64,000 nucleotides of DNA from the NCBI GenBank assembly GCA_022766385.1, contig JALEPJ010000005.1, positions 1 through 64,000 on the forward strand, in the 5' to 3' direction. The notes beneath the pieces were generated by a model. The model ran no database searches. It saw only the letters and a program-made list of their open reading frames with translations, and was not told the origin of the DNA. Origin of the DNA: Rikenellaceae bacterium (lineage in GTDB: Bacteria; Bacteroidota; Bacteroidia; Bacteroidales; UBA932). How positions within the stretch are numbered: position 1 is the first letter of the stretch; every line of letters starts with the position of its first letter. Shown here piece after piece: positions 15,503-23,583 of the stretch. The position numbers and the translations under genes were made by a program.

Positions 15503-16951
15503 TTATGCAAAAGGGAAAATCTTTGTAAGCCAGAAGAATCCGAATACAAAGCCGATTGCGCCGATTATGATACCCACCTTGGTCATCTCCTTGGTAGGCA
15601 CGAGACCTGTTGAGGATGCGATGGCATTAGGAGGTGTAGAGATCGGGAAGAGCATAGCTATGGATGCACAGGTAGCCACAAAGATAATCATGGCATGGGT
15701 ACCTCCCCAAGAGAGGAACTGTGCATTGTTGGCAGCTGCAGGGTCGCTCATTGCCATAGCCACAACGATGAGGATAGGGATGAGCAGGGCTGCTGTCGCT
15801 GAATTGCTGATGAAGTTAGAGAGGAAGTAGCATACGACGCCGGCGATTATGAAGATAAGGAGCACTGACATCTGGCCGAAAGGAATAGCCTCGATGAGAA
15901 CCTTTGCAAGACCGGTTCCGTTCATATCGGTACCGAGAGCGAAACCTCCGGCAACGAGCCAAAGCACTGTCCAGTTGATTTCCTTGATATCTTCCTTGCC
16001 GAAAAGACCTGTAGCAGAAAATACTGCGAGAGGAATGAGAGCGACAACGTTGGAGCTGACTCCTGTGATAGCCTCAGTAGCCCAGAGCAGTATGGTCACA
16101 GCGAAGGTGACCCATACGACATAGGTCTTCCAGTCGGTCTTGCGCTCACTTGGAGGTATGTTGAGTACGAGTTCCTTGGTCTTGAAAGGGAAGAGCAGCT
16201 GGAGAAGTACCCAAGCTATCACTATCATGATCAGGACGAAAGGTATCATATGCATGGCCCACTCGGCAAAGGTGACATTGATGCCGTTGTCAGCAAGGAA
16301 ACCTACTGCAGTTGCATTCGGAGGTGTACCGATGGTGGTTCCGATACCACCGAGGTTTGCTGCTATAGGAATAGCGAGGGCAAGTCCGATACGGCCCTTG
16401 TCATCCTCAGGAAGAGAAGCGAGCACAGGTGCGAGGAAAGCGAGCATCATTGCAGCGGTTGCCGTGTTCGACATGAACATCGAGAAGATAGCAATAATCA
16501 CGAGGAAGCCGAGGAGCACCCATTTCGGTTTCTTGCCGAAAGGCTTAAGAAGAAATCTGGCGAGAGTCACGTCCAAACCGTATTTCGAAGCCATAATAGC
16601 CAGCACGAAACCACCGAGGAAAAGCATTACGATAGGATCCGCAAAGGCGGACATAATGCTCTTGTATCCTACAAGCTTGCCTGCCTCAGGAGTGCAGAGG
16701 AAGGACAATCCCTTGTCGGATACCAGCAGGAGGGAAAGGACGATTACAAGAAGTGAAGTGGTCCAGTTCGGAATAATCTCGAACATCCACATAAGAGCGG
16801 CGAAGACAAACAGTGCGATAACACGCTGCTGAACTGCCGTAAGGGCCTCAATACCATAGAATTCGGTAGGCACGGCCCAGAGGAAGATTGAGACCAGGAG
16901 CACAATAGGCAGAAGGACGCAATACTTCAGGTTGAGCTTTTTGGTTGACAT
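15503..16951 (-). CDS. SLC13/DASS sodium-coupled anion symporter
   Basis: The 482-residue protein has about eleven membrane segments. The two sodium- and substrate-binding loops are present as SNTATAAM (about 160) and SNSATAAL (about 385), together with GTPPNATAVGF and STPPNAIA, as in VcINDY-type transporters. These move di- or tricarboxylates or sulfate together with sodium across the inner membrane. The porin gene follows 59 bases on. Family is firm; SNT signatures suggest dicarboxylate transport, but sulfate cannot be excluded. Confidence 0.9.
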   Translation of the reverse strand: MSTKKLNLKYCVLLPIVLLVSIFLWAVPTEFYGIEALTAVQQRVIALFVFAALMWMFEIIPNWTTSLLVIVLSLLLVSDKGLSFLCTPEAGKLVGYKSIMSAFADPIVMLFLGGFVLAIMASKYGLDVTLARFLLKPFGKKPKWVLLGFLVIIAIFSMFMSNTATAAMMLAFLAPVLASLPEDDKGRIGLALAIPIAANLGGIGTTIGTPPNATAVGFLADNGINVTFAEWAMHMIPFVLIMIVIAWVLLQLLFPFKTKELVLNIPPSERKTDWKTYVVWVTFAVTILLWATEAITGVSSNVVALIPLAVFSATGLFGKEDIKEINWTVLWLVAGGFALGTDMNGTGLAKVLIEAIPFGQMSVLLIFIIAGVVCYFLSNFISNSATAALLIPILIVVAMAMSDPAAANNAQFLSWGGTHAMIIFVATCASIAMLFPISTPPNAIASSTGLVPTKEMTKVGIIIGAIGFVFGFFWLTKIFPFA

Positions 16952-17042
16952 TGTTAATATTGCTTTAATAGTACTTAGTTCAAAGGAGGCGCGAATTTAA
17001 TCATTTTCACGGAATAAGCCGTTGAAATTCGCCAGCGATAAG

Positions 17043-17525
17043 CTATTCGGTGCAGTCTTCATAACCGAGGGCAATGACGCAGAGTACGCGCAAGCCTTCC
17101 TTAATTCCCAGCAGTTCGCGGACATAATCCTCCGCAAGCCCCTTGGAAGCATCTGTCTTCGAGCGTTGGCGTTCACGAACGTGCACCCAGCAGCTACCCA
17201 AATCCATAGCCGTAGCCGCAAGCTGAACGAAGGTAGCGGAAATGGCGCAGTTTTCCACCCAGATGTCTGTCTTGGTCTCATCTCCGAGCACAACAATGGC
17301 GGCCTGGGCATTTTTCATAAAGGCCGAGCCACTGTCCCTCATCTCCGAAAGGGCGCCGAGGGTATCCTTGTCCTCAACGACCATAAAGGCACTGCTGTGA
17401 CTGTTTCTCGAAGACGGCGCTGTGGCCGCGATGCTGAGTATGGTGTCAATGATTTCCCTGTCAATAGGCTGGTCAGTATATTTTCTAACCGAATGCCTCT
17501 TTTCGATTACTTCTGAGAATTCCAT
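17043..17525 (-). CDS. Nitroreductase-family flavoprotein
   Basis: A 160-residue member of the FMN-dependent nitroreductase fold. RHSVRKYTDQPID near the start and APSSRNSH hold the FMN phosphate-binding residues, and GSCWVHVRER and LCVIALGY are typical of the short Bacteroidota form. Such proteins reduce nitro compounds, quinones or enones with NAD(P)H. It begins two bases after the ridA stop, so it is third in a small redox operon. The physiological substrate is not known. Confidence 0.9.
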   Translation of the reverse strand: MEFSEVIEKRHSVRKYTDQPIDREIIDTILSIAATAPSSRNSHSSAFMVVEDKDTLGALSEMRDSGSAFMKNAQAAIVVLGDETKTDIWVENCAISATFVQLAATAMDLGSCWVHVRERQRSKTDASKGLAEDYVRELLGIKEGLRVLCVIALGYEDCTE

Positions 17526-17527
17526 AA

Positions 17528-17902
17528 CTATTTGCCCGCAATTGCATCTATTTCAACTTTCACACCCTTAGGAAGAGCCACTACCTGATAGCACACGCGT
17601 GCCGGCTTGCTTTCAGGAAAGAACTCCGCATAAACGGCATTCATTGCGCCGAAATCAGCGATATCCTCCAGAAGAACGGTGGTCTTCACGACATCATTGA
17701 AACTGAGTCCGGCCTCTTCAAGTATGGCTCCTATGTTCTTCAGTGACTGTCTGGTCTGGGCCTCGATTCCCTCAGGAACACTGGCGTCGGCAGGATTCAC
17801 GGGAAGTTGTCCCGACACGAAGAGTATACCGTTCAGTTCGATGGCCTGAGAATATGGGCCGACCGCTGCAGGAGCGTTGTTCGATGCAATTATCTTTTTC
17901 AT
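17528..17902 (-). CDS. ridA: RidA family 2-iminobutanoate/2-iminopropanoate deaminase
   Basis: RidA removes reactive enamine/imine intermediates made by PLP enzymes. The start at 17902 (MKKIIASNNAPAAVGPYSQA) was chosen over an upstream ATG at 17935 because it matches the family N-terminus and length (124 residues). Family motifs: GPYSQA, FVSGQLP, and PARVCYQV containing the key Arg. Cys replaces the usual residue next to this Arg in some relatives, a common variation. It lies between a flavodoxin-like gene and a nitroreductase gene. Confidence 0.93.
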   Translation of the reverse strand: MKKIIASNNAPAAVGPYSQAIELNGILFVSGQLPVNPADASVPEGIEAQTRQSLKNIGAILEEAGLSFNDVVKTTVLLEDIADFGAMNAVYAEFFPESKPARVCYQVVALPKGVKVEIDAIAGK

Positions 17903-17962
17903 TGTCGTATCAATTAATTCTGCAAATATAACCAATTATTTCTAATACGTCCCTGATTCGGG

Positions 17963-19036
17963 TCATTTACGCCCGCGCACAGGAACGCAGCTATGCTCGA
18001 GGGCATAATGAAGGCTTCTGGCGAGCCTGTCAATGGAGTGCATGGATTCGGTTTCATCGCACGCAAGGCCGGCATAGCATCCGCTTCTCTCCCTCGCACA
18101 AGCCTCAAGGGTGCAGCGCAATTGTCCTTCGCGACTCAATGCGCCACTTATCAGATAGCCGCAAGCCGCGAAGACCGGGGGCGTTCCTCCATTGCCATAA
18201 AGAATATCATCGAGGAGACGGAAGCGAAAGCCCATCGAGTGATCTTCAATCCTGAAGGCACAGACGATGGCATCGTGACGGCCTATGCTTTCCCGAAGGT
18301 ATGAGGCAAGTTCACTGCAGCAGCGCAAGTCCCTGATATTGAGCACCTCCGTAATATAAGGCAATCTGGCCTTGAGGCGCGAAACCATTGCAGGCAAGCG
18401 ACTGTCCCCCGGCGCGGAGTCCATCACTATGGCTATGCTTTTCCCGTGCGACAGGGACAATACCTCAGGAGTGACACTAAGCAGGTCGGCAAAGGGAAGC
18501 TTGACCGGAGTAAAATCTTCAAGAAGAAGGCGCGGAGTCTTGAAAATGCCCTCAGAGATGCTCCAGAGCACGAAAGAAAAGAAATCATGTGCGGCGCTCA
18601 ATACTTCTTTCGAGCGCAAGGCCTTCTCCTCGGCGCTGAAACCATCTATGAAATTCAGGCCAAGTTCAGCGCAATTGTCCTCAATAAAGGCCCGCACAAA
18701 GCCATCGGACAGCGGTCCCGCAGAGCAGAGCAGGGTCGCAGCCTTGCCCTCAAAGGACAGTTCTCCCCTCTCCACGGTCTGCTTCATCAAGGCGATGATG
18801 CGATGTATGGGGGTTGGAGCAAAGTATGAGCCTGCCCTGAAAGAAAAGATGAGAAGATCTGCGGTGGCAATCTGCCTGGCTGCGCTTTGGAAGCTGTTCT
18901 CCAATGCGCGAAGCTCTGAACCTGCATCAAGCAGTTCGAACTCGTGATCGGGGAAAGCCTTCTCTATTTTTTTGCAGGCCCTCAGAGCGGATGTTTCCTC
19001 CCCTTCGGGGTTTCCATTGATAATCAGAACCCTCAT
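17963..19036 (-). CDS. Tandem flavodoxin-like NAD(P)H oxidoreductase
   Basis: The 357-residue protein seems to hold two flavodoxin-like folds in a row. Residues 1-165 resemble NADPH-dependent FMN reductases (MRVLIINGNPEGEETS phosphate loop, SFRAGSYFAPTP). Residues about 198-340 start again with a strand-loop SIAIVMDSAPGDSR, a much weaker match. It has no signal peptide. It leads the operon with ridA and a nitroreductase gene, which suggests a flavin-linked detoxification role. The substrate is unknown, and the second half could be a non-binding copy. Confidence 0.7.
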   Translation of the reverse strand: MRVLIINGNPEGEETSALRACKKIEKAFPDHEFELLDAGSELRALENSFQSAARQIATADLLIFSFRAGSYFAPTPIHRIIALMKQTVERGELSFEGKAATLLCSAGPLSDGFVRAFIEDNCAELGLNFIDGFSAEEKALRSKEVLSAAHDFFSFVLWSISEGIFKTPRLLLEDFTPVKLPFADLLSVTPEVLSLSHGKSIAIVMDSAPGDSRLPAMVSRLKARLPYITEVLNIRDLRCCSELASYLRESIGRHDAIVCAFRIEDHSMGFRFRLLDDILYGNGGTPPVFAACGYLISGALSREGQLRCTLEACARERSGCYAGLACDETESMHSIDRLARSLHYALEHSCVPVRGRK

Positions 19037-19055
19037 TTCGGCATATCTTTGTCGG

Positions 19056-19063
19056 CAAAGTTA
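19056..19063 (-). promoter_or_regulatory. -7 box of the flavodoxin-like/ridA operon
   Basis: The minus strand reads TAACTTTG, a TAnnTTTG match, 19 bases before the ATG at 19036. The 230-base gap up to gdhA holds this box and the hairpin at 19210-19245, and nothing else I can support. Confidence 0.55.
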
Positions 19064-19209
19064 ATCAAGTACTCCGGCTTTTCAAAAAATCGTTTTACAA
19101 AAAAGAACTATACAACTTTGGATATATTTTGAATATCTACGAACACGGAGAATCGGTATACAACAACTGATTCCTGTATTCGACTTGTTCATTTACGTCT
19201 TTAAGGAAG

Positions 19210-19245
19210 AAGGATGGCCAGGGCTTTGATTCCCCGGTCATCCTT
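19210..19245 (-). terminator. Probable terminator after gdhA
   Basis: AAGGATGGCC (19210-19219) pairs with GGTCATCCTT (19236-19245) with one G-T pair and a 16-base loop, 21 bases beyond the gdhA stop. No T run follows on the minus strand, so termination may be weak or factor dependent. Confidence 0.5.
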
Positions 19246-19266
19246 CAATTCATCTGAAAGGAGGGA

Positions 19267-20610
19267 TTAGATAATACCCTGCTCAAGCATTGCGGTAGCC
19301 ACCTTCATGAAGCCGGCAATATTCGCACCCTTTACGTAGTCGATGCTGCCGTCCTCCTGGGTTCCGTACTTGACACACTGCTCGTGAATGCATTGCATAA
19401 TAGTGTGAAGCTTGTCATCCACTTCCATGGCTGTCCAACTGATGTGTGATGCGTTCTGGGTCATCTCAAGGCCGGAAGTAGCCACACCACCGGCGTTCAC
19501 TGCCTTCCCCGGAGCGAAGAGTATGCCGTTGTGCTGGAAGTAATGGATGGCGCCCGGCTGGCAGCCCATATTTGACACCTCACAGCAGCACCAGCAGCCG
19601 TTCGCAACGAGTTCCTTTGCATCCTCCTCGGAGAGCTCATTCTGGAAAGCACAAGGCAGGGCAATGTCGCAAGGGATGCTCCAAGCCTTCTTGCCTGCAA
19701 CGAACTGTGCCCTGTCCGGGAATCTGGTAGCCATATCCTCAACCCGGTCACGGTTTGATGCGCGCATAACGAGCATATAATCAATCATTTCCTTCGTAAT
19801 ACCCTCAGGGATGGCGCAGACACCGTCAGGTCCAGAGATAGCCACCACCTTTGCTCCAAGTTGAGTAGCCTTGATAGCAGCGCCCCAAGCCACGTTTCCG
19901 AAGCCTGAGAGAGCTATCCTCTTTCCGGCTATGTCCTTTCCTGCGTGATGAAGGACGTGCTGGGTGAAGTAGAGGGCACCGAAGCCTGTTGCCTCAGGGC
20001 GGAGTATGGATCCTCCCCAGGTTGCACCCTTTCCGGTAAGCACACCAGTATTGTACTCGCGCGCAAGCTTCTTGTACATACCGTAGAGATAGCCGATTTC
20101 GCGACCGCCGACGCCGACATCTCCGGCAGGAATATCCTGATCAGGACCAATGCACTGCCAGAGTTCGGTCATAAAGGCCTGGCAGAAACGCATTATTTCT
20201 TCATCTGAGCGGCCTCTAGGATTGAAATCCGAGCCTCCCTTTGCGCCACCCATAGGAAGAGTGGTAAGTGCATTCTTGAATGTCTGCTCAAATCCGAGGA
20301 ACTTGAGCATTGACGGGGTAACAGCCTTGTGGAAACGGAGACCTCCCTTGTACGGTCCGATAGCGGAGTTGAACTGAATACGGTAACCGAGATTGGTCTG
20401 AACTTCTCCCTGGTCATCAACCCAAGTGACGCGGAAAGTGAAGATACGGTCAGGCTCGACCATTCTCTCCACTATTTTAGCCTTTTCAAATTCAGGATGC
20501 TGATTGTAAACATCTTCGATTGACTCGAGCACTTCCTGAACTGCCTGGAGATACTCGCTTTCCCCAGGATACTTGGCCTGCAATCCGGCCATGATCTGTT
20601 CTGTTTTCAT
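19267..20610 (-). CDS. gdhA: NADP-type glutamate dehydrogenase
   Basis: The enzyme forms glutamate from 2-oxoglutarate and ammonia. The start at 20610 (MKTEQIMAGLQAKYP) gives 447 residues, the same length as Escherichia coli GdhA, and is preferred over an in-frame ATG at 20652. Motifs seen: GPYKGGLRFH, the catalytic Lys in PMGGAKGGSDF, and GFGNVAWGAA for cofactor binding. It is last in a leftward run with the 2-oxoacid oxidoreductase genes, so 2-oxoglutarate use may be coordinated. A perfect palindrome lies 31 bases upstream and no TAnnTTTG box is seen. Confidence 0.96.
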   Translation of the reverse strand: MKTEQIMAGLQAKYPGESEYLQAVQEVLESIEDVYNQHPEFEKAKIVERMVEPDRIFTFRVTWVDDQGEVQTNLGYRIQFNSAIGPYKGGLRFHKAVTPSMLKFLGFEQTFKNALTTLPMGGAKGGSDFNPRGRSDEEIMRFCQAFMTELWQCIGPDQDIPAGDVGVGGREIGYLYGMYKKLAREYNTGVLTGKGATWGGSILRPEATGFGALYFTQHVLHHAGKDIAGKRIALSGFGNVAWGAAIKATQLGAKVVAISGPDGVCAIPEGITKEMIDYMLVMRASNRDRVEDMATRFPDRAQFVAGKKAWSIPCDIALPCAFQNELSEEDAKELVANGCWCCCEVSNMGCQPGAIHYFQHNGILFAPGKAVNAGGVATSGLEMTQNASHISWTAMEVDDKLHTIMQCIHEQCVKYGTQEDGSIDYVKGANIAGFMKVATAMLEQGII

Positions 20611-20641
20611 TAAAAATGTGGTTAGTGTTAAGTATTGGTTC

Positions 20642-20663
20642 AAGGACTGCAATTGCAGTCCTT
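20642..20663. repeat. Perfect 22-bp palindrome between the VOC gene and gdhA
   Basis: The 11-bp arms AAGGACTGCAA and TTGCAGTCCTT meet without a spacer. The palindrome overlaps the stop codon of the VOC gene and lies about 30 bases before the gdhA start. As RNA it gives a 9-bp stem with an AATT loop but no T run follows, so it could be an attenuator, an RNA processing site, or a DNA operator. Confidence 0.85.
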
Positions 20664-21741
20664 ACGCGTGTATATTCTTAACCCTCAAGAACTTCATAGC
20701 TCTCATTATAAGACGAGGAAGGGTCTTGCGGGCATCTTTGTTCTTTACATTGAGGTATATACCCAATTTCTTGTAAACAGGAACCCTATAGGTCTCAACC
20801 AGCTCAATAAGTGTGCCGTCAGGATCCTCTACATAGGTAAAGTGGCCGTCGGCCTCAGCCATCTTGAAGTCAGTGCCTCCATCGCAGACAAAATCATGTC
20901 CGAGAGCCTTGGCGCGGGCTCTCATACCCTCCATATTGCGGATATCAAAGCAAATCTGGATGAAGCCTGGATCACCCCACCATCTGCCCTCGAAGACCTT
21001 CTTCGGAGTTCTGTCATAGGCCTGGAGCAGCTCAATGACGCCATAGCCATACAATTCCGCGAAAGGACCCTGGAGAGGAGCTGTGGTGGTAATCAGGACG
21101 CGACGGAATACTCCGTTACCTCCGGGAAGACCCTTAAGATCCTCGAACTCTCCAGTACTGTCGAAGAGGACTTTGTCATAGCCCAGAAGTCTGGCATAGA
21201 AATCTATTGACTTGTCCATGTCTGACACTCCAATTACGGCTCCGTGAACGCCTCCTGTCGGATACTCCTTGAGATTGAAGAGGGTGTAGTCATCCTCAAC
21301 GATTTCAAAGATATTGCCATAAGGGTCGGTGATGTAGAAATGACGCTTCCCATATGGGGCCTCGGATATGCCTCCGAGCAAGGATGCGCCTTCGAGTTGT
21401 CCAAAATGGCTGTAAGCCCTTTCAATCTCGAGAGCTTTCACCTTGCAGACTGCAATACCGTAGTCTCCCAGCGCTGCAGCTTCCTTCGGAGGAGTGATAT
21501 TATTGTCCATAGGCTGCCAGACTTCGAGACCGCCGCCACCCTTCAGATTGGCAGCGAGCACAGCGCGACGAGGACGCGGTTTACCCCCTGTATAAGGAAG
21601 CATCCTCTCGGCAACTCCCAGGGCATCAGCCACAAGGATGTCGACTCCGAAAGCCTTGATGTACCAATTATAAGCCTCAACTACATCTTTGATTCCGACG
21701 CCCACCTGCTGGACGCCACAAATTATGGTAGGTTTTTCCAT
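20662..21741 (-). CDS. Double-VOC (glyoxalase-fold) protein
   Basis: The start at 21741 (MEKPTIICGVQQVGVGIKDV) is chosen because the upstream in-frame extension overlaps the SDR gene and looks non-coding. This gives 359 residues with two tandem VOC domains, about 1-150 (ITDPYGNIFEIVE) and 165-320 (VEDPDGTLIELVE), each with family DPxG and terminal Glu metal-ligand positions. VOC proteins include glyoxalases, dioxygenases and epimerases. In Bacteroidota this type is annotated only as glyoxalase/VOC protein; the reaction is unknown. It follows the SDR gene two bases on. Confidence 0.85.
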   Translation of the reverse strand: MEKPTIICGVQQVGVGIKDVVEAYNWYIKAFGVDILVADALGVAERMLPYTGGKPRPRRAVLAANLKGGGGLEVWQPMDNNITPPKEAAALGDYGIAVCKVKALEIERAYSHFGQLEGASLLGGISEAPYGKRHFYITDPYGNIFEIVEDDYTLFNLKEYPTGGVHGAVIGVSDMDKSIDFYARLLGYDKVLFDSTGEFEDLKGLPGGNGVFRRVLITTTAPLQGPFAELYGYGVIELLQAYDRTPKKVFEGRWWGDPGFIQICFDIRNMEGMRARAKALGHDFVCDGGTDFKMAEADGHFTYVEDPDGTLIELVETYRVPVYKKLGIYLNVKNKDARKTLPRLIMRAMKFLRVKNIHA

Positions 21742-21743
21742 GA

Positions 21744-22535
21744 TTATGTTGCAGATATACGGCCCGCCAGCTTGTAATAAAGCCAAGGGCACCATTTTTT
21801 TATATATACCATTGTAAGTTCGATTCCACCGATGAGCTTTCTGTGCTTGCGCTTGGCAATAGCCTTGACCGCCACCCTGGCGCACTTGTCGACATCCATT
21901 CCATTGGCCTGCCCCTTATCCATTTTCGCATAGTTGCTGCCATCCTTGAGGACAGCGCTCTTGCTGATAGGAGTATTGATTCTGCCAGGAATGAGGAAAG
22001 TCACCCTGACATTCGGGTTCTCTAATTCGAGAGACTCGAAAAAGCCAAAGAGAGCATGCTTCGATGCGCAATATGCGGAGCGCAGAGGAAAGCCGAACAG
22101 ACCTGAGATAGAGGTGGTTACAGCCAGGCTCAAAGGCCTGGTGCCAAGTATCTGGGAGCGGATTTTCTTGGTCAGGTAAACCGGACCGAAGAAATTGGTT
22201 TCCATTATCTTCCTATCCACCTCAAAGTCAGTCTCCAGAGTCAGCGCCCGTTGCGAGATACCGGCATTGAGCACTATCACGTCAAAGAGCAGACTGCGGT
22301 CCTGGACTGTCTGCGCGAAGGCATCAATAGATTCCATCGAGGCCATATCCACACAAAAAGTCTCTGCATATGCTCCAAGGGCAATGCATTCCTTCTTTAC
22401 CTCTTCCAGTTTGTCGATACTTCTGGCCACGAGGAAGAGCCGTCCGCCGAGGGCGGCGAAACGGAGGGACATTGCAGCTCCGATTCCGGAACTGGCACCC
22501 GTTATCAGTATGTTCTTGTCCTTGAAATCAATCAT
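21744..22535 (-). CDS. Short-chain dehydrogenase/reductase
   Basis: The 263-residue protein has the classical SDR layout: cofactor loop TGASSGIG (about 14-21), NAG near residue 92, and the catalytic triad Ser in TSISG with Tyr and Lys in YCASK. The C-terminal tail (KKWCPWLYYKLAG) is hydrophobic and resembles DHRS7B-like and YbbO-like SDRs, which often act on lipids or retinoid-like substrates. The true substrate is unknown. It lies between korB (25-base gap) and the VOC gene (2-base gap) in one leftward run. Confidence 0.9.
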   Translation of the reverse strand: MIDFKDKNILITGASSGIGAAMSLRFAALGGRLFLVARSIDKLEEVKKECIALGAYAETFCVDMASMESIDAFAQTVQDRSLLFDVIVLNAGISQRALTLETDFEVDRKIMETNFFGPVYLTKKIRSQILGTRPLSLAVTTSISGLFGFPLRSAYCASKHALFGFFESLELENPNVRVTFLIPGRINTPISKSAVLKDGSNYAKMDKGQANGMDVDKCARVAVKAIAKRKHRKLIGGIELTMVYIKKWCPWLYYKLAGRISAT

Positions 22536-22560
22536 ATTCTCGATGCCAATTAGCTGATAA

Positions 22561-23580
22561 TCATTTTACTTCCCAGGTAGAGCCGCTATGGAGAAGGTCG
22601 TCCACACAGTGAATCTTTGACTTCATCATCTGCTCCTTCACCTTGTCACGTACTCCGTCATCGTAGGTGATGTCCTTTACATCGCGTATGACACCGAGGG
22701 CAACAGGATAGTCAGGACCCTTCATATCTGCGAGAGCCATATGTATTCCAATATTGTCGGTGTGAGCATCGTGAACGAGTATATCCTCCTCAGTGAATCC
22801 TCCCTGGCCTATGGTCACCACCCTGATCTTCTTTCCGTCATAGATGAGGCCCTTTTCCCTGTCCTTTCCGAAAATCATCTTTTCACCGTGGCGGAGGACA
22901 ATGGTCCTGTCTGCCTTGACCGCCGGATCGGAGATGGATTTATGGGTTCCATCATTGAAAATCACGCAGTTAGTGAGCATTTCCATTACTGAACAGCCAT
23001 CGTGAAGGGCTGCCTGGGTCATTATTTCCTCATTGAGCTTAAGCTCAGTATCAAGGCTGCGGGCAAAGAAAGTACCCTTGGCTCCGAGCACAAGGCTGCC
23101 GGGAGTAAAAGGATGCTCCACCGTACCGTATGGAGAAGTCTTGGTAATGGCGCCCAACTTGGAAGTCGGAGAATACTGTCCCTTGGTCAGACCATAAATC
23201 TGGTTGTTGAAGAGAATTATATTGATGTCTATATTCCTTCTGATTGCGTGAATGAAGTGGTTTCCACCAATTGCTAGTGCATCACCGTCTCCGCAAGCCT
23301 GCCAAACGGTAAGAGTTGGATTAGCCACTTTGATTCCCGTGGAAATGGCGGTAGCACGTCCGTGGATACTGTGGAATCCATAAGTGTCCACATAATATGG
23401 GAGGCGTGATGAGCAGCCGATACCTGATACAACTACATAACGCTCCTTTTCGTAATTGAGGGCCTGACTCACCTTGGGGAGGGCTCTCTGAAGAGCGGCC
23501 AATACTGCGTGGTCACCGCAACCCGGGCACCAGCGGACTTCCTGGTCACTCTTGAAATCCTTGAATGTCAAATTTGCCAT
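22561..23580 (-). CDS. korB: 2-oxoacid:ferredoxin oxidoreductase beta subunit
   Basis: The 339-residue beta subunit binds thiamine diphosphate. WCPGCGDH near residue 17 gives the CxxC for the iron-sulfur cluster, and GDGDALAIGGNHFIH with NNQIYGLTKGQ gives the ThDP/magnesium motif. With the alpha subunit directly upstream (stop-start gap three bases) it forms a two-gene KorAB-type enzyme that interconverts 2-oxoglutarate and succinyl-CoA with ferredoxin. A role on another 2-oxoacid cannot be excluded. No separate ferredoxin subunit gene is adjacent. Confidence 0.92.
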   Translation of the reverse strand: MANLTFKDFKSDQEVRWCPGCGDHAVLAALQRALPKVSQALNYEKERYVVVSGIGCSSRLPYYVDTYGFHSIHGRATAISTGIKVANPTLTVWQACGDGDALAIGGNHFIHAIRRNIDINIILFNNQIYGLTKGQYSPTSKLGAITKTSPYGTVEHPFTPGSLVLGAKGTFFARSLDTELKLNEEIMTQAALHDGCSVMEMLTNCVIFNDGTHKSISDPAVKADRTIVLRHGEKMIFGKDREKGLIYDGKKIRVVTIGQGGFTEEDILVHDAHTDNIGIHMALADMKGPDYPVALGVIRDVKDITYDDGVRDKVKEQMMKSKIHCVDDLLHSGSTWEVK

Positions 23581-23583
23581 AGT

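Noticed and set aside
16140..16832. 230-codon open frame opposite the SLC13 gene
   Set aside because: Mirror of a membrane protein gene, Arg/Ser-rich with no domain.
19044..19051. Rightward TATCTTTG box
   Set aside because: No rightward gene follows before gdhA's 3' end; likely chance within the start region of the leftward operon.
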